Source: Limnochordia bacterium
Lineage (GTDB): Bacteria; Bacillota; Limnochordia; DUMW01
Reading direction: 5' to 3'
DNA length: 64,000 nucleotides
NCBI GenBank assembly: GCA_023230925.1
Contig: JALNWK010000013.1
Coordinates: 1-64,000, forward strand
The notes under the pieces were generated by a model. It was not told where the DNA came from and searched no databases. It saw only the letters and a program-made list of their open reading frames with translations. Within the stretch, counting starts at the first letter, position 1. Every line of letters begins with the position of its first letter. The position numbers were made by a program, and so were the translations under genes. Of the stretch, positions 8,729 to 16,129 are shown piece after piece.

Positions 8729-10042
8729 CTATATTTCCCCTTCACTGATCTTTACTGGCATTACGAGATACGTGAAAAAATCACTATTAGGAATCTTTAG
8801 TAGGGCAGGTCCATTGGCCTCCCCCAGTTCCAAAATAACTTCTTGGGTATTCATAACCCTTAAGGCATCGATGAAAAACCTCGCCTGATAAGCTCCCACA
8901 AGTCGCTGCAGACCGGAAGACGCATCTTGATCTTCTTCATTGTCGGACCAACGTTCCTTCGTAAGACTCTGCACTTCAAAGGGCAAAATCAATTCCTCAT
9001 CGATATGACCTAACTCAGGCTCCCTGCTGCTAATACGAAGCTTTGTGTCCTCGGCCTCAATAAGCATCACCGCACTACCCTTCTTCGTCATGATCCCAGC
9101 GCGGTCACTGGCCGCAAGGAAATCCGCCCTTGGAAGGGGCAAAGGATATGTATCCAGTCCTTCGGTAAATCTATTATAATCCGGGTAATCACCCTCGATC
9201 AACCTTGCCGAGATCAATAACCTATCGTTCCAGAAGCTGATCATATTCTGCCCGATTCTGCATTTTACCTTGCCTTTTTCCCCTAATCCACCAAGAATCC
9301 TGGCAATTAAGTTCATTGTCCGACCTGGTGCCACTGCCTTGACTTTGGTGTTGTTGGTATCTGCTTCGGTTTCTCCGAGCAAACCTATCGTTGAATCCAA
9401 GGGGGTGGGTTCTGCCACATCCTCTGTGTAGGCCTCGGATCCTTGATCAGCATCCTCTGGTAACAACACCTCTTTACTGCAGACAGCCAACCGATTACCA
9501 TCGGTGGATACTAAGTTCAAGTTGTTATCCTCATATTCTACCAAAATACCGGAAATAAAGGGACGCCGATCCTCGGGCAATCCCACACTAATTAGCGTAT
9601 GGCGAATCATGTTTTGCAGATCATGGGCGAATGCCACAAAATGTGGTTCCCCTGTGGGAACATGTAGCCCTTGGAAATCCTGTACGTTGAGTACCTGCAA
9701 TTTGAGCCGAACAGTACCAGCACGTAAGACCATCGCGTTTTCTTCCGGTGCCATAGCAAAAGATACATCCACTTCGGGCAGCTTGCGTACAACTTGAGAA
9801 AAGTAGCGACCGTCAACTAGCAGTCGTCCGGTTTCTTCTACCACCGCTGGAATACTGCATCTTATTCCTAGTTTGTGATCATTTGCTGAGAGTATTAGTT
9901 GGTCTTCCTTTGCTTCGAGAAGTATCCCTGCGATGCCAGGAATACTTTCGGAATCACCTGATGAAACTGCGTGCTCAACTGTATCAACGCCATATTGTAG
10001 ATCTTGTTGTTTGCAGAATACATTCATAGTCCGACGGCCCAA
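8729..10042 (-). CDS. dnaN: DNA polymerase III beta sliding clamp
   Basis: Dimeric clamp that tethers DNA polymerase III and partner proteins to DNA. It has the three-domain pattern and the C-terminal YLVMPVKI ending next to the peptide-binding pocket. At 437 aa it is about 60 residues longer than usual. Two acidic extra segments stand out: one near residues 195-235 (EDADQGSEAYTED and following) and a shorter one near 365-380 (SDNEEDQDASSG). I take the TTG at 10042 as start because GAGGGG and GGAGG lie just upstream; an ATG at 10027 is less well placed. The insertions look in-frame and coding, not a frameshift. Confidence 0.95.
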   Translation of the reverse strand: MGRRTMNVFCKQQDLQYGVDTVEHAVSSGDSESIPGIAGILLEAKEDQLILSANDHKLGIRCSIPAVVEETGRLLVDGRYFSQVVRKLPEVDVSFAMAPEENAMVLRAGTVRLKLQVLNVQDFQGLHVPTGEPHFVAFAHDLQNMIRHTLISVGLPEDRRPFISGILVEYEDNNLNLVSTDGNRLAVCSKEVLLPEDADQGSEAYTEDVAEPTPLDSTIGLLGETEADTNNTKVKAVAPGRTMNLIARILGGLGEKGKVKCRIGQNMISFWNDRLLISARLIEGDYPDYNRFTEGLDTYPLPLPRADFLAASDRAGIMTKKGSAVMLIEAEDTKLRISSREPELGHIDEELILPFEVQSLTKERWSDNEEDQDASSGLQRLVGAYQARFFIDALRVMNTQEVILELGEANGPALLKIPNSDFFTYLVMPVKISEGEI

Positions 10043-10143
10043 AAGGGGCCCCTCGCCTCCTTATGAATATCTTTCGATGGTGCTGTGGAAAACTCTCCTT
10101 GGTTGTTTTTGAATGCTTTGCGTTAGCAAAATAAACAATGGAG

Positions 10144-10161
10144 TAGTAGTAGTAGTAGTAG
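10144..10161 (+). other. DnaA-trio element, six TAG repeats
   Basis: Six perfect TAG triplets stand between dnaA and dnaN. To the right is a GC-rich stretch (GGCCCTGTCC), then the DnaA boxes; to the left is an AT-rich stretch. This is the order and strand polarity (3'-GAT-5' reading away from the boxes) described for the DnaA-trio, on which DnaA filaments load to melt bacterial origins. The spacing to the perfect boxes, about 140 bases, is longer than in B. subtilis, but a degenerate box-like CGTGGAAAA lies only 15 bases away. Confidence 0.75.
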
Positions 10162-10297
10162 GCCCTGTCCAAAGCGTGGAAAACCAGTCTCAGCAGCGTT
10201 GCTACGACGTTACAGCTGTAGAAAAGGCTGTAGACATCGTCAGCACCTTTTCCCCAGTCTCCACATGGTAAAAAATGGGTTAAAAATTGTCCAAGAT

Positions 10298-10331
10298 TCA
10301 TCCACAGGTTATCCACAGGTTTTGTGGATAA
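10298..10331. other. oriC, DnaA-box cluster downstream of dnaA
   Basis: Three DnaA boxes in 34 bases: TCATCCACA at 10298 (one mismatch), TTATCCACA at 10309 (perfect) and, inverted, TGTGGATAA at 10323 (perfect), which ends directly at the dnaA stop codon. With the TAG repeats to the left this forms the dnaA-dnaN half of a bipartite Firmicute origin, probably the half where strands open. Confidence 0.88.
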
Positions 10332-11717
10332 CTATCCGCCATGAAGCCGTGTTCTAAGAACTTGGATTGTACGTTCCAGAGCCTGATCGTCTTCTATTTC
10401 CTGGGCGATCTTATCATAGGAATGGAGTATGGTAGAATGATCTCGCCCACCAAAGGCTTCTCCAAGCCGTGGCAGGGAGGAATCAGTCATCTCCCGAGCT
10501 AAATAGATTGCAATCTGTCTTGGAAAGACAATGGCCCGTGTCCGTTTGCGGCCCCGCAGTTCCGAAGACTTGATTCCAAAATACTCTGCTACTACTTCCT
10601 GAATCTCCTCGATGGATAGATCTTTGCCCCGTTTTGGGGTGATAATATCCTTTAAAGCCTCTTGGGCCAGGTCTAGATCAACAGAGTGACCGGTTAAGGA
10701 CGAGTAGGCAGCGATTTTGATCAAGGCTCCTTCTAACTCCCGAATGTTACCTTCTATATGCTCAGCTATATATAGTAATACTTCATGGGGAATGGAGAGG
10801 TTTTCCGCAGCTTGCTTCTTCTGTAGAATTGCCACCCTGGTTTCGTAATCTGGGGGTTGAATATCTGTACCCAAACCCCATTCAAAACGAGATCGCAGTC
10901 GTTCCTCAATGTCTTGAATTTCCTTCGGTGGACGATCACTGGAAATAACAATTTGTTTGTTCGCTTCATAAAGGGCATTGAACGTATGGAAGAACTCTTC
11001 CTGGACACTCTCTTTTCCGGCCACAAATTGAATATCATCAATTAGTAGAATATCTACATGTCTATACTTGTTCCTAAACTCGGGCATGGAGCGGGAACCA
11101 ATGGCAGTGATCAGTTCGTTAGTAAAAGTCTCGGAAGAAACGTAGACAACTTTGATACCATTGTGCCGTTCCAGGGCGTACTGTCCGATGGCGTGCATTA
11201 AGTGGGTCTTGCCAAGCCCGACATTTCCGTAGATGAATAGTGGATTGTAGGCCTTGGCGGGTTCTTCCGCGACGGCTAGACATGCTGCATGGGCAAAACG
11301 ATTCGAGTCTCCGACTACATAAGTATCAAAGGAATACTTGGGATTGAACGTACTCGACTTTGGAATCTGCACGGAGCTGGAACGTTCCCTGGTTTTTTTC
11401 ACCTCTGGCGGACGGATCTCTTGATCCGGTTGCTTTTTTGGTGGATTAAAGGCATCAGGGAGTACTAGGCCGATTTGCCAAGGACGACCTGTTATTTCCT
11501 CAAGACAGGCTTCAAGCCTTTTTAGAAATCTGGCTTGGATCCAATCCCGCACAAAACGGTTAGGAACCTGCACGATAAGAGAATTTCCTCTAAAGCCCAG
11601 GGGCTTTGCCGACATTAACCAAACCTTAGCACCGGGATCCTCTTCCGTAGCCTGAAGACTGGATATTATTTTCGTCCAAATTTGTTGCAACTGTTCTGTC
11701 ATGATATTTTGGCGCAT
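10332..11717 (-). CDS. dnaA: Chromosomal replication initiator DnaA
   Basis: AAA+ initiator that binds DnaA boxes and opens oriC. Domain I is about residues 1-85, with a proline/charged linker around 95-125. The AAA+ core shows Walker A GNVGLGKTH and Walker B ILLIDDIQF. Domain IV has the DnaA signature helix ending GGRDHSTILHSYDKI. The 461-aa length is normal. The ATG at 11717 has a modest GTGAG; an ATG at 11702 (MTEQLQQIW) would fit the family N terminus as well. The gene is flanked on both sides by DnaA boxes, so autoregulation is likely. Confidence 0.97.
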   Translation of the reverse strand: MRQNIMTEQLQQIWTKIISSLQATEEDPGAKVWLMSAKPLGFRGNSLIVQVPNRFVRDWIQARFLKRLEACLEEITGRPWQIGLVLPDAFNPPKKQPDQEIRPPEVKKTRERSSSVQIPKSSTFNPKYSFDTYVVGDSNRFAHAACLAVAEEPAKAYNPLFIYGNVGLGKTHLMHAIGQYALERHNGIKVVYVSSETFTNELITAIGSRSMPEFRNKYRHVDILLIDDIQFVAGKESVQEEFFHTFNALYEANKQIVISSDRPPKEIQDIEERLRSRFEWGLGTDIQPPDYETRVAILQKKQAAENLSIPHEVLLYIAEHIEGNIRELEGALIKIAAYSSLTGHSVDLDLAQEALKDIITPKRGKDLSIEEIQEVVAEYFGIKSSELRGRKRTRAIVFPRQIAIYLAREMTDSSLPRLGEAFGGRDHSTILHSYDKIAQEIEDDQALERTIQVLRTRLHGG

Positions 11718-12103
11718 TATGGCTCACTTATCTTCCGAACAGAAAGAAATGCGCCATTACTTCCTTTCTGTAAAATGATAATGACCCAAAAGTTCGGGCC
11801 AATCGGGAAGCTAGGCGGTATGGCGATTGTTAATCATAGCCGACTGGGCCTTATTGTGGCAAGCTTGTTTCCACTAATTGCTTGCCTAATTTTGTTGGTC
11901 ACGGGCAGTTATCTGTCGATGTCTTCTATTTACAAAGGGAAATACCTTCTGTAAATACGCGCGCATGAGCCATTAAAACACAGCAACAATAGTTTTGAAG
12001 CTGGTTCTAGCGATCCAAATCTACTAGAAAATACTCTTAACCAGTTAGGTATATTCGTTTTTGACCAGAGAGTTTCCTCCCTGCCCCGCAAAAAAAAAGG
12101 GAG

Positions 12104-12402
12104 TTGTCCACAGATGTGGATAAAATGTTCAAGACTGGTCAAGATATGGATCGCGGAGGACATGTCTTTGACGAGAGCTGGGGAAAACGAGAAGCAAAAG
12201 CAATTGTAGAACGGATCGCGGTGGTTTTCCACAACTTTTCCACAGGCTGTGGACAATTGTTTAAAACGAAAGAGAACAAAAGCCACCGGGTTATCCACAT
12301 GTTATCCACAGTTTCCCTACAGCTTGGGTAAAGACGGGTAAACCCAATGGTACCAGGGGTTATCGCGTGTGTGACCCGGGTACTCCAAACAAGTTATCCA
12401 CA
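12104..12402. other. oriC, DnaA-box cluster upstream of dnaA
   Basis: Four perfect DnaA boxes: inverted TGTGGATAA at 12115 and forward TTATCCACA at 12291, 12302 and 12394. One-mismatch boxes lie at 12104, 12225, 12236 and 12248. The boxes at 12291 and 12302 are spaced 11 bases apart. The coding strand switches here, leftward dnaA versus rightward rpmH, as expected at an origin. Bases 11718-12103 and 12403-12530 hold no gene I can support. Confidence 0.9.
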
Positions 12403-12530
12403 AGTACAGACATTCTGGAGAAGTGATTGGAGGGCCGATTCCATCTGGATTTGGGTTACTTTCCACAGGTTTTACACCATTTGGGGAAAAGATTGATAGT
12501 GAGGGAAAGGGCTGATCTAATCTGGGTTGC

Positions 12531-12560
12531 TTGACACCTAAAAGGGGGCTAGGCTATAAT
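12531..12560 (+). promoter_or_regulatory. Sigma-A promoter of the rpmH operon
   Basis: TTGACA at 12531-12536, 18 bases, then TATAAT at 12555-12560. Both hexamers are perfect. It lies 56 bases before the rpmH start and faces away from oriC. Confidence 0.88.
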
Positions 12561-12616
12561 TTTAGTTAGCGTGTGGGTCAGTTGAAATTGTACTCAAGAA
12601 TAGGAGTTGACGGGGT

Positions 12617-12754
12617 ATGGTCAAGAGGACGTATCAGCCGAAGGTACGCAGGCGCAAAAGAAGACACGGTTTTCGGCAACGGATGCAGACTCCATCCGGT
12701 AGGAATGTGCTCAGGAGAAGGCGCAAAAAGGGCCGAAAGGTTTTATCTGCCTAA
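12617..12754 (+). CDS. rpmH: Ribosomal protein bL34
   Basis: A 45-aa, extremely basic protein starting MVKRTYQPKVRRRKRRHGFR and ending GRKVLSA, the universally conserved L34 pattern; it belongs to the large ribosomal subunit. The ATG has GGAG and GGGG upstream. It is first in the rightward operon, followed after 11 bases by rnpA, the almost universal bacterial pairing. Confidence 0.97.
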   Translation: MVKRTYQPKVRRRKRRHGFRQRMQTPSGRNVLRRRRKKGRKVLSA

Positions 12755-12765
12755 TATACGAAGAG

Positions 12766-13125
12766 TTGTGTAGATTAGATTTTTTGACGAAGACCAAGGA
12801 TTATCGAAGAGTATATGAGTCGGGAAGAAGCTATAGCAACAAGATGCTAGTCCTACACGCGCTAAAATCCGACGATGGGGTAGTCCGGATTGGTTTTTCT
12901 GTAAGTAAAAAGGTCGGCAAGGCGGTGGTCCGCAATCGGTGTAAACGCCAATTAAGAGAGATTGCTCGTTCAGTAGCCCCCCAGTTAACTTGCGGGGGAT
13001 GTCTGGTGTTTTCCGCTAGGGCCGCGGCCAAGGACTCTAATTACTGGGATCTGCAGGATGCGGCCGTCGATCTTTTACAAAAAGCTGGTTACCTGAAAGG
13101 AAAGAAAGTAAGAGCGGGAAAATGA
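12766..13125 (+). CDS. rnpA: Ribonuclease P protein component
   Basis: Protein subunit of RNase P, which trims the 5' ends of precursor tRNAs with the catalytic RNA. The 119-aa length fits. The RNA-binding signature VGKAVVRNRCKRQLRE is near residues 50-65, preceded by GFSVSKK. The TTG start is chosen because family alignment begins at RLDFLTKTKDYRRVY. Its stop overlaps yidD (ATGA). Confidence 0.93.
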   Translation: MCRLDFLTKTKDYRRVYESGRSYSNKMLVLHALKSDDGVVRIGFSVSKKVGKAVVRNRCKRQLREIARSVAPQLTCGGCLVFSARAAAKDSNYWDLQDAAVDLLQKAGYLKGKKVRAGK

Positions 13126-13358
13126 AGAAAAATTGGCTGGCAAATCTGTTGGTAGCTTCGGTATGTGGTATAATTAGGCTGTATCAGTTGGTGATATCCC
13201 CTTTCTTCCCCCGACGCTGCAGGTTCTACCCTACCTGTTCTGAATATTGTCTGATCGCGGTCCGGCGATATGGGGTTGTTTACGGGTTATATAAAGGGTT
13301 CCACCGGATTTGTCGATGCCACCCTTTTAACGCTGGGGGATATGATCCTGTAGACTAG
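13122..13358 (+). CDS. yidD: Membrane protein insertion efficiency factor YidD
   Basis: A 78-aa protein with the YidD core: an amphipathic N-terminal helix, then YQLVISPFFPRRCRFYPTCS and the HPFNAGGYDPV ending. The cysteines of CRFYPTCSEYC are conserved. It helps the YidC insertase. Its ATG overlaps rnpA by four bases and yidC follows, so rnpA-yidD-yidC-jag form one expression unit. Confidence 0.95.
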   Translation: MKKNWLANLLVASVCGIIRLYQLVISPFFPRRCRFYPTCSEYCLIAVRRYGVVYGLYKGFHRICRCHPFNAGGYDPVD

Positions 13359-13387
13359 TTGTCGGAAGCAGAATGGAGGGGGGCTAT

Positions 13388-14071
13388 TTGCAATACCTAC
13401 AACAAGGACTCGAATGGGTATTGACTTTTTTCTACCAATTGACGGGCAATTGGGGATTAGCCATCGTATTTTTGACCGTATTGTTCCGTATAGTGCTTTA
13501 TCCGTTGTATCTAAGCCAGATGCGAAGTCTTGCTGCGTCGAAGAGGTTGCAGCCGCATTTAGAGGAGCTTCAGAAGAAGTATAAGGACAACCCTGAAGAG
13601 TTGAACCGGCGCATGATGCAGCTTTATCAAGAAAACAAGGTAAACCCGTTCGGGGGTTGTTTACCAGCCCTATTACAACTGCCGATTATTTGGATTTTGT
13701 TCAGTGTATTGAGGAATTTCGAGTTTGAAGGTGGTTTTCTGTGGATACCCAACCTTAAGAATCCTGATCCCTTCTATATCCTGCCTATCTTAGCAGCTGT
13801 TTTCACCTATGGTCAATCAAAAATGATGAATACGGGTACGGAGACGTCTGGCTCAGCCAACTCTATGAATCAGGTGTTGACCTGGTTTAGTCCCATTCTG
13901 ATTGGTTCGGTGAGCATTCGGTTTCCGTCGGGTGTCGTTATTTACTGGACAGTTAATTCCATTTTGGCGATGATTCAGCAGCATTTTGTACAGAAACAGC
14001 TTGATGCAGAGGAGAAAGAGAGGGGGGCTGCAGGGAATGAAGGCGACGGTAAGAAGCGGCAAAACAGTTGA
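13388..14071 (+). CDS. yidC: Membrane protein insertase YidC/SpoIIIJ
   Basis: Oxa1-family insertase. Hydrophobic segments lie near residues 12-40, 90-115, 135-155 and 170-200. Family motifs include GNWGLAIVFLTVLFRI with the conserved Arg in the membrane groove, and NPFGGCLPALLQLPI. The TTG at 13388 is chosen because GGAGG sits eight bases upstream; an ATG at 13373 has a weaker site. Neither start gives a lipobox cysteine, unlike Bacillus SpoIIIJ. The short Firmicute form (227 aa) lacks the large periplasmic domain of Gram-negative YidC. The end overlaps jag. Confidence 0.93.
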   Translation: MQYLQQGLEWVLTFFYQLTGNWGLAIVFLTVLFRIVLYPLYLSQMRSLAASKRLQPHLEELQKKYKDNPEELNRRMMQLYQENKVNPFGGCLPALLQLPIIWILFSVLRNFEFEGGFLWIPNLKNPDPFYILPILAAVFTYGQSKMMNTGTETSGSANSMNQVLTWFSPILIGSVSIRFPSGVVIYWTVNSILAMIQQHFVQKQLDAEEKERGAAGNEGDGKKRQNS

Positions 14072-14663
14072 TGAGGCCGTTCGGTCCGTACTTGATGAGT
14101 GGCAGGTTTCCAAGGATATGGTTGAGATTGAGGTCTTGGATGAGGGAAACAAGGGGATCTTGGGTTTGTTTGGGAAAGAGGCTGTAGTACGGGTGACTAT
14201 GTGCAACCCGATGGAGGAAAAGGGTGAATTTGCAAGGGATTTCCTTCAGAACATCGTGACAAAGATGGGGTGCCCGGCAACAGTGGATTTAGCCCTGAGT
14301 GAAGACTGTGTGCATCTTACCATAACCGGCGAAGGCCTTGGTATGGTGATTGGTCGCAGGGGTCAAACATTGGATGCACTGCAGTGCTTGGTTAGCGCAG
14401 GTGCTAATAAAGGACAGGGTGAATGGGTTAAAATACTACTGGATGCTGAGGGTTATCGGGCAAGACGGGAAGAGACTTTGAAAAATTTGGCTCAGCGTCT
14501 GGGTCGAAAGGTGAGAGCTACAAAAAGAAAGGCTGTGCTTGAGCCGATGAGTTCGTACGAAAGACGGGTGATTCATCTGGCCCTGCAGGATGAAAAGGAC
14601 GTGGATACCTTTAGCGAGGGCAAAGAGCCCTATCGCCGCGTAGTGATCGTTCCGAAGAGCTAA
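14037..14663 (+). CDS. jag: RNA-binding protein Jag/KhpB
   Basis: 208 aa with the three Jag domains in order: the Jag_N fold (about 1-55, EVLDEGNKGILGLFG), a KH domain with GMVIGRRGQTLDAL (about 95-135) and an R3H domain with SSYERRVIHLAL (about 170-205). It binds RNA with KhpA and affects cell division and elongation. It starts inside the end of yidC (35-base overlap), preceded by GAGGGGGG. A terminator-like hairpin follows it. Confidence 0.92.
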   Translation: MKATVRSGKTVDEAVRSVLDEWQVSKDMVEIEVLDEGNKGILGLFGKEAVVRVTMCNPMEEKGEFARDFLQNIVTKMGCPATVDLALSEDCVHLTITGEGLGMVIGRRGQTLDALQCLVSAGANKGQGEWVKILLDAEGYRARREETLKNLAQRLGRKVRATKRKAVLEPMSSYERRVIHLALQDEKDVDTFSEGKEPYRRVVIVPKS

Positions 14664-14692
14664 GTAGCTGTAGGTATAAAAAGTGAATTTTA

Positions 14693-14727
14693 AAGAACGC
14701 GGCCTCTTTGGCTGCGTTCTTGTTTTT
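14693..14727 (+). terminator. Intrinsic terminator or attenuator after jag
   Basis: Stem AAGAACGC (14693-14700) with GCGTTCTT (14714-14721), followed by GTTTTT. It ends 12 bases before the mnmE start, so it closes the rpmH-jag operon or attenuates read-through into mnmE. Confidence 0.75.
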
Positions 14728-14739
14728 GGGGGGAGTATT

Positions 14740-16116
14740 ATGGCCGTAGATACAATTGCAGCCATATCCACAGCTTTAGGTGAAGGTGGCATTGGTATTG
14801 TACGTATGAGTGGACCAAGGGCTGTGGAGATCGCCAAGGGGATCTTTAAGCCTGCGGGGAACACATTGTGGCCTACCAATTCCCATCGGTTAACCTATGG
14901 CCACATTGTAAATCCATCTGGTGCTGTTATTGATGAAGTCCTAGTAGCAGTTATGCGCGCTCCCCATTCCTATACTACTGAGGATATCGTTGAGATTAAT
15001 AGCCATGGTGGAATGGTTGTGATGCAACAGATACTGGATCTCCTTTTAGGCCATGGAGCTCGTTTGGCGGAACCTGGGGAGTTTACCAAGCGGGCCTTTC
15101 TGAACGGACGGATTGACTTGGTACAAGCGGAGGCAGTAATTGATCTGATTCGGGCTAAGTCTGATGCTGCGGCTAAGGCTGCTAGTAGTCAGCTACAAGG
15201 GTATTTATCTAGGGAGATTAAGGAGATCTGGCGAAGACTGATTGAAGTGCTGGCCCATATGGAGGCGATGCTGGATTTTCCTGAGGATGACATCGAGGAG
15301 CTCTCAACAGATACGATCAGTAGGGAGATTATTGGATGTCAGGTTCAGGTTAGGGAATTGATCAAGCGGAGTAGACAGGGTAAGATTTTGCGGGAGGGAG
15401 TCTACACCGCCATTGTTGGTCCTCCCAACGTTGGTAAATCTAGCCTGTTAAACGCCTTGTTGCAGGATGATCGGGCCATTGTTTCTCCCTATGCCGGTAC
15501 TACTAGGGATGTGATTGAGGAGTCGGTGACTATCGGGGGGATTGTGCTACGTATTGCCGATACCGCGGGGATCAGAAGGACCGAGGATGAGGTGGAGCAG
15601 CTGGGGGTAAGTAGAAGCAGAGTCGCCCTTAGTGAGGCGGAATTGGTTCTTTGTGTCTTGGATGGGACTTGTGAATTGGGAGCCGATGGGATTGAGCTTG
15701 TGCGATTGTTGCGGGAGAAACCCCATGTTTTGATTATTAATAAGATTGATTTACCCCAACGGCTGGATTCTGCTATGTTAAAGCAGTATGTGGCATCAAC
15801 ACCAGTAAAGATTAGCGCGCTCACCGGTGAAGGGCTCGAGCAACTGCGCCAGGAGATCCATGCTAGAGTGTGGGGTAAGACTGGCATGGATGGAGTAAGT
15901 GAGGCTATGGTCATGCGGGTTAGGCATCGTGAGGATCTTGAGGAATGCTTGAAGCGGTTAACCGATGCACTGGATACTCTGGAACAGGGATTGCCCATTG
16001 ATTTTATCACCATTGACGTGCGAGGTGCCGCAGAAGCTTTGGGTCGGATTACGGGAGAGAACGTCGCGGATGAAGTAATCGAACAAGTGTTCGCGGAATT
16101 CTGCGTCGGTAAGTAG
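14740..16116 (+). CDS. mnmE: tRNA uridine-5-carboxymethylaminomethyl modification GTPase MnmE
   Basis: GTPase that with MnmG modifies U34 of tRNAs. The N-terminal folate-binding domain begins DTIAAISTALGEGGIGIVR. The inserted G domain has GPPNVGKSS, GTTRDV, DTAG and NKID. The C-terminal helical domain ends FCVGK, where the conserved cysteine of the C-(I/L/V)-G-K motif is intact. Length 458 aa. The ATG at 14740 has GGGGGGAG upstream; the frame is open further back but overlaps the terminator. mnmG follows after 13 bases. Confidence 0.96.
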   Translation: MAVDTIAAISTALGEGGIGIVRMSGPRAVEIAKGIFKPAGNTLWPTNSHRLTYGHIVNPSGAVIDEVLVAVMRAPHSYTTEDIVEINSHGGMVVMQQILDLLLGHGARLAEPGEFTKRAFLNGRIDLVQAEAVIDLIRAKSDAAAKAASSQLQGYLSREIKEIWRRLIEVLAHMEAMLDFPEDDIEELSTDTISREIIGCQVQVRELIKRSRQGKILREGVYTAIVGPPNVGKSSLLNALLQDDRAIVSPYAGTTRDVIEESVTIGGIVLRIADTAGIRRTEDEVEQLGVSRSRVALSEAELVLCVLDGTCELGADGIELVRLLREKPHVLIINKIDLPQRLDSAMLKQYVASTPVKISALTGEGLEQLRQEIHARVWGKTGMDGVSEAMVMRVRHREDLEECLKRLTDALDTLEQGLPIDFITIDVRGAAEALGRITGENVADEVIEQVFAEFCVGK

Positions 16117-16129
16117 GTAGGTGATCAAT

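Noticed and set aside
11682..11954. Frame with a hydrophobic segment over the dnaA upstream region
   Set aside because: No ribosome-binding site, overlaps the dnaA start on the other strand, and lies in the origin region.
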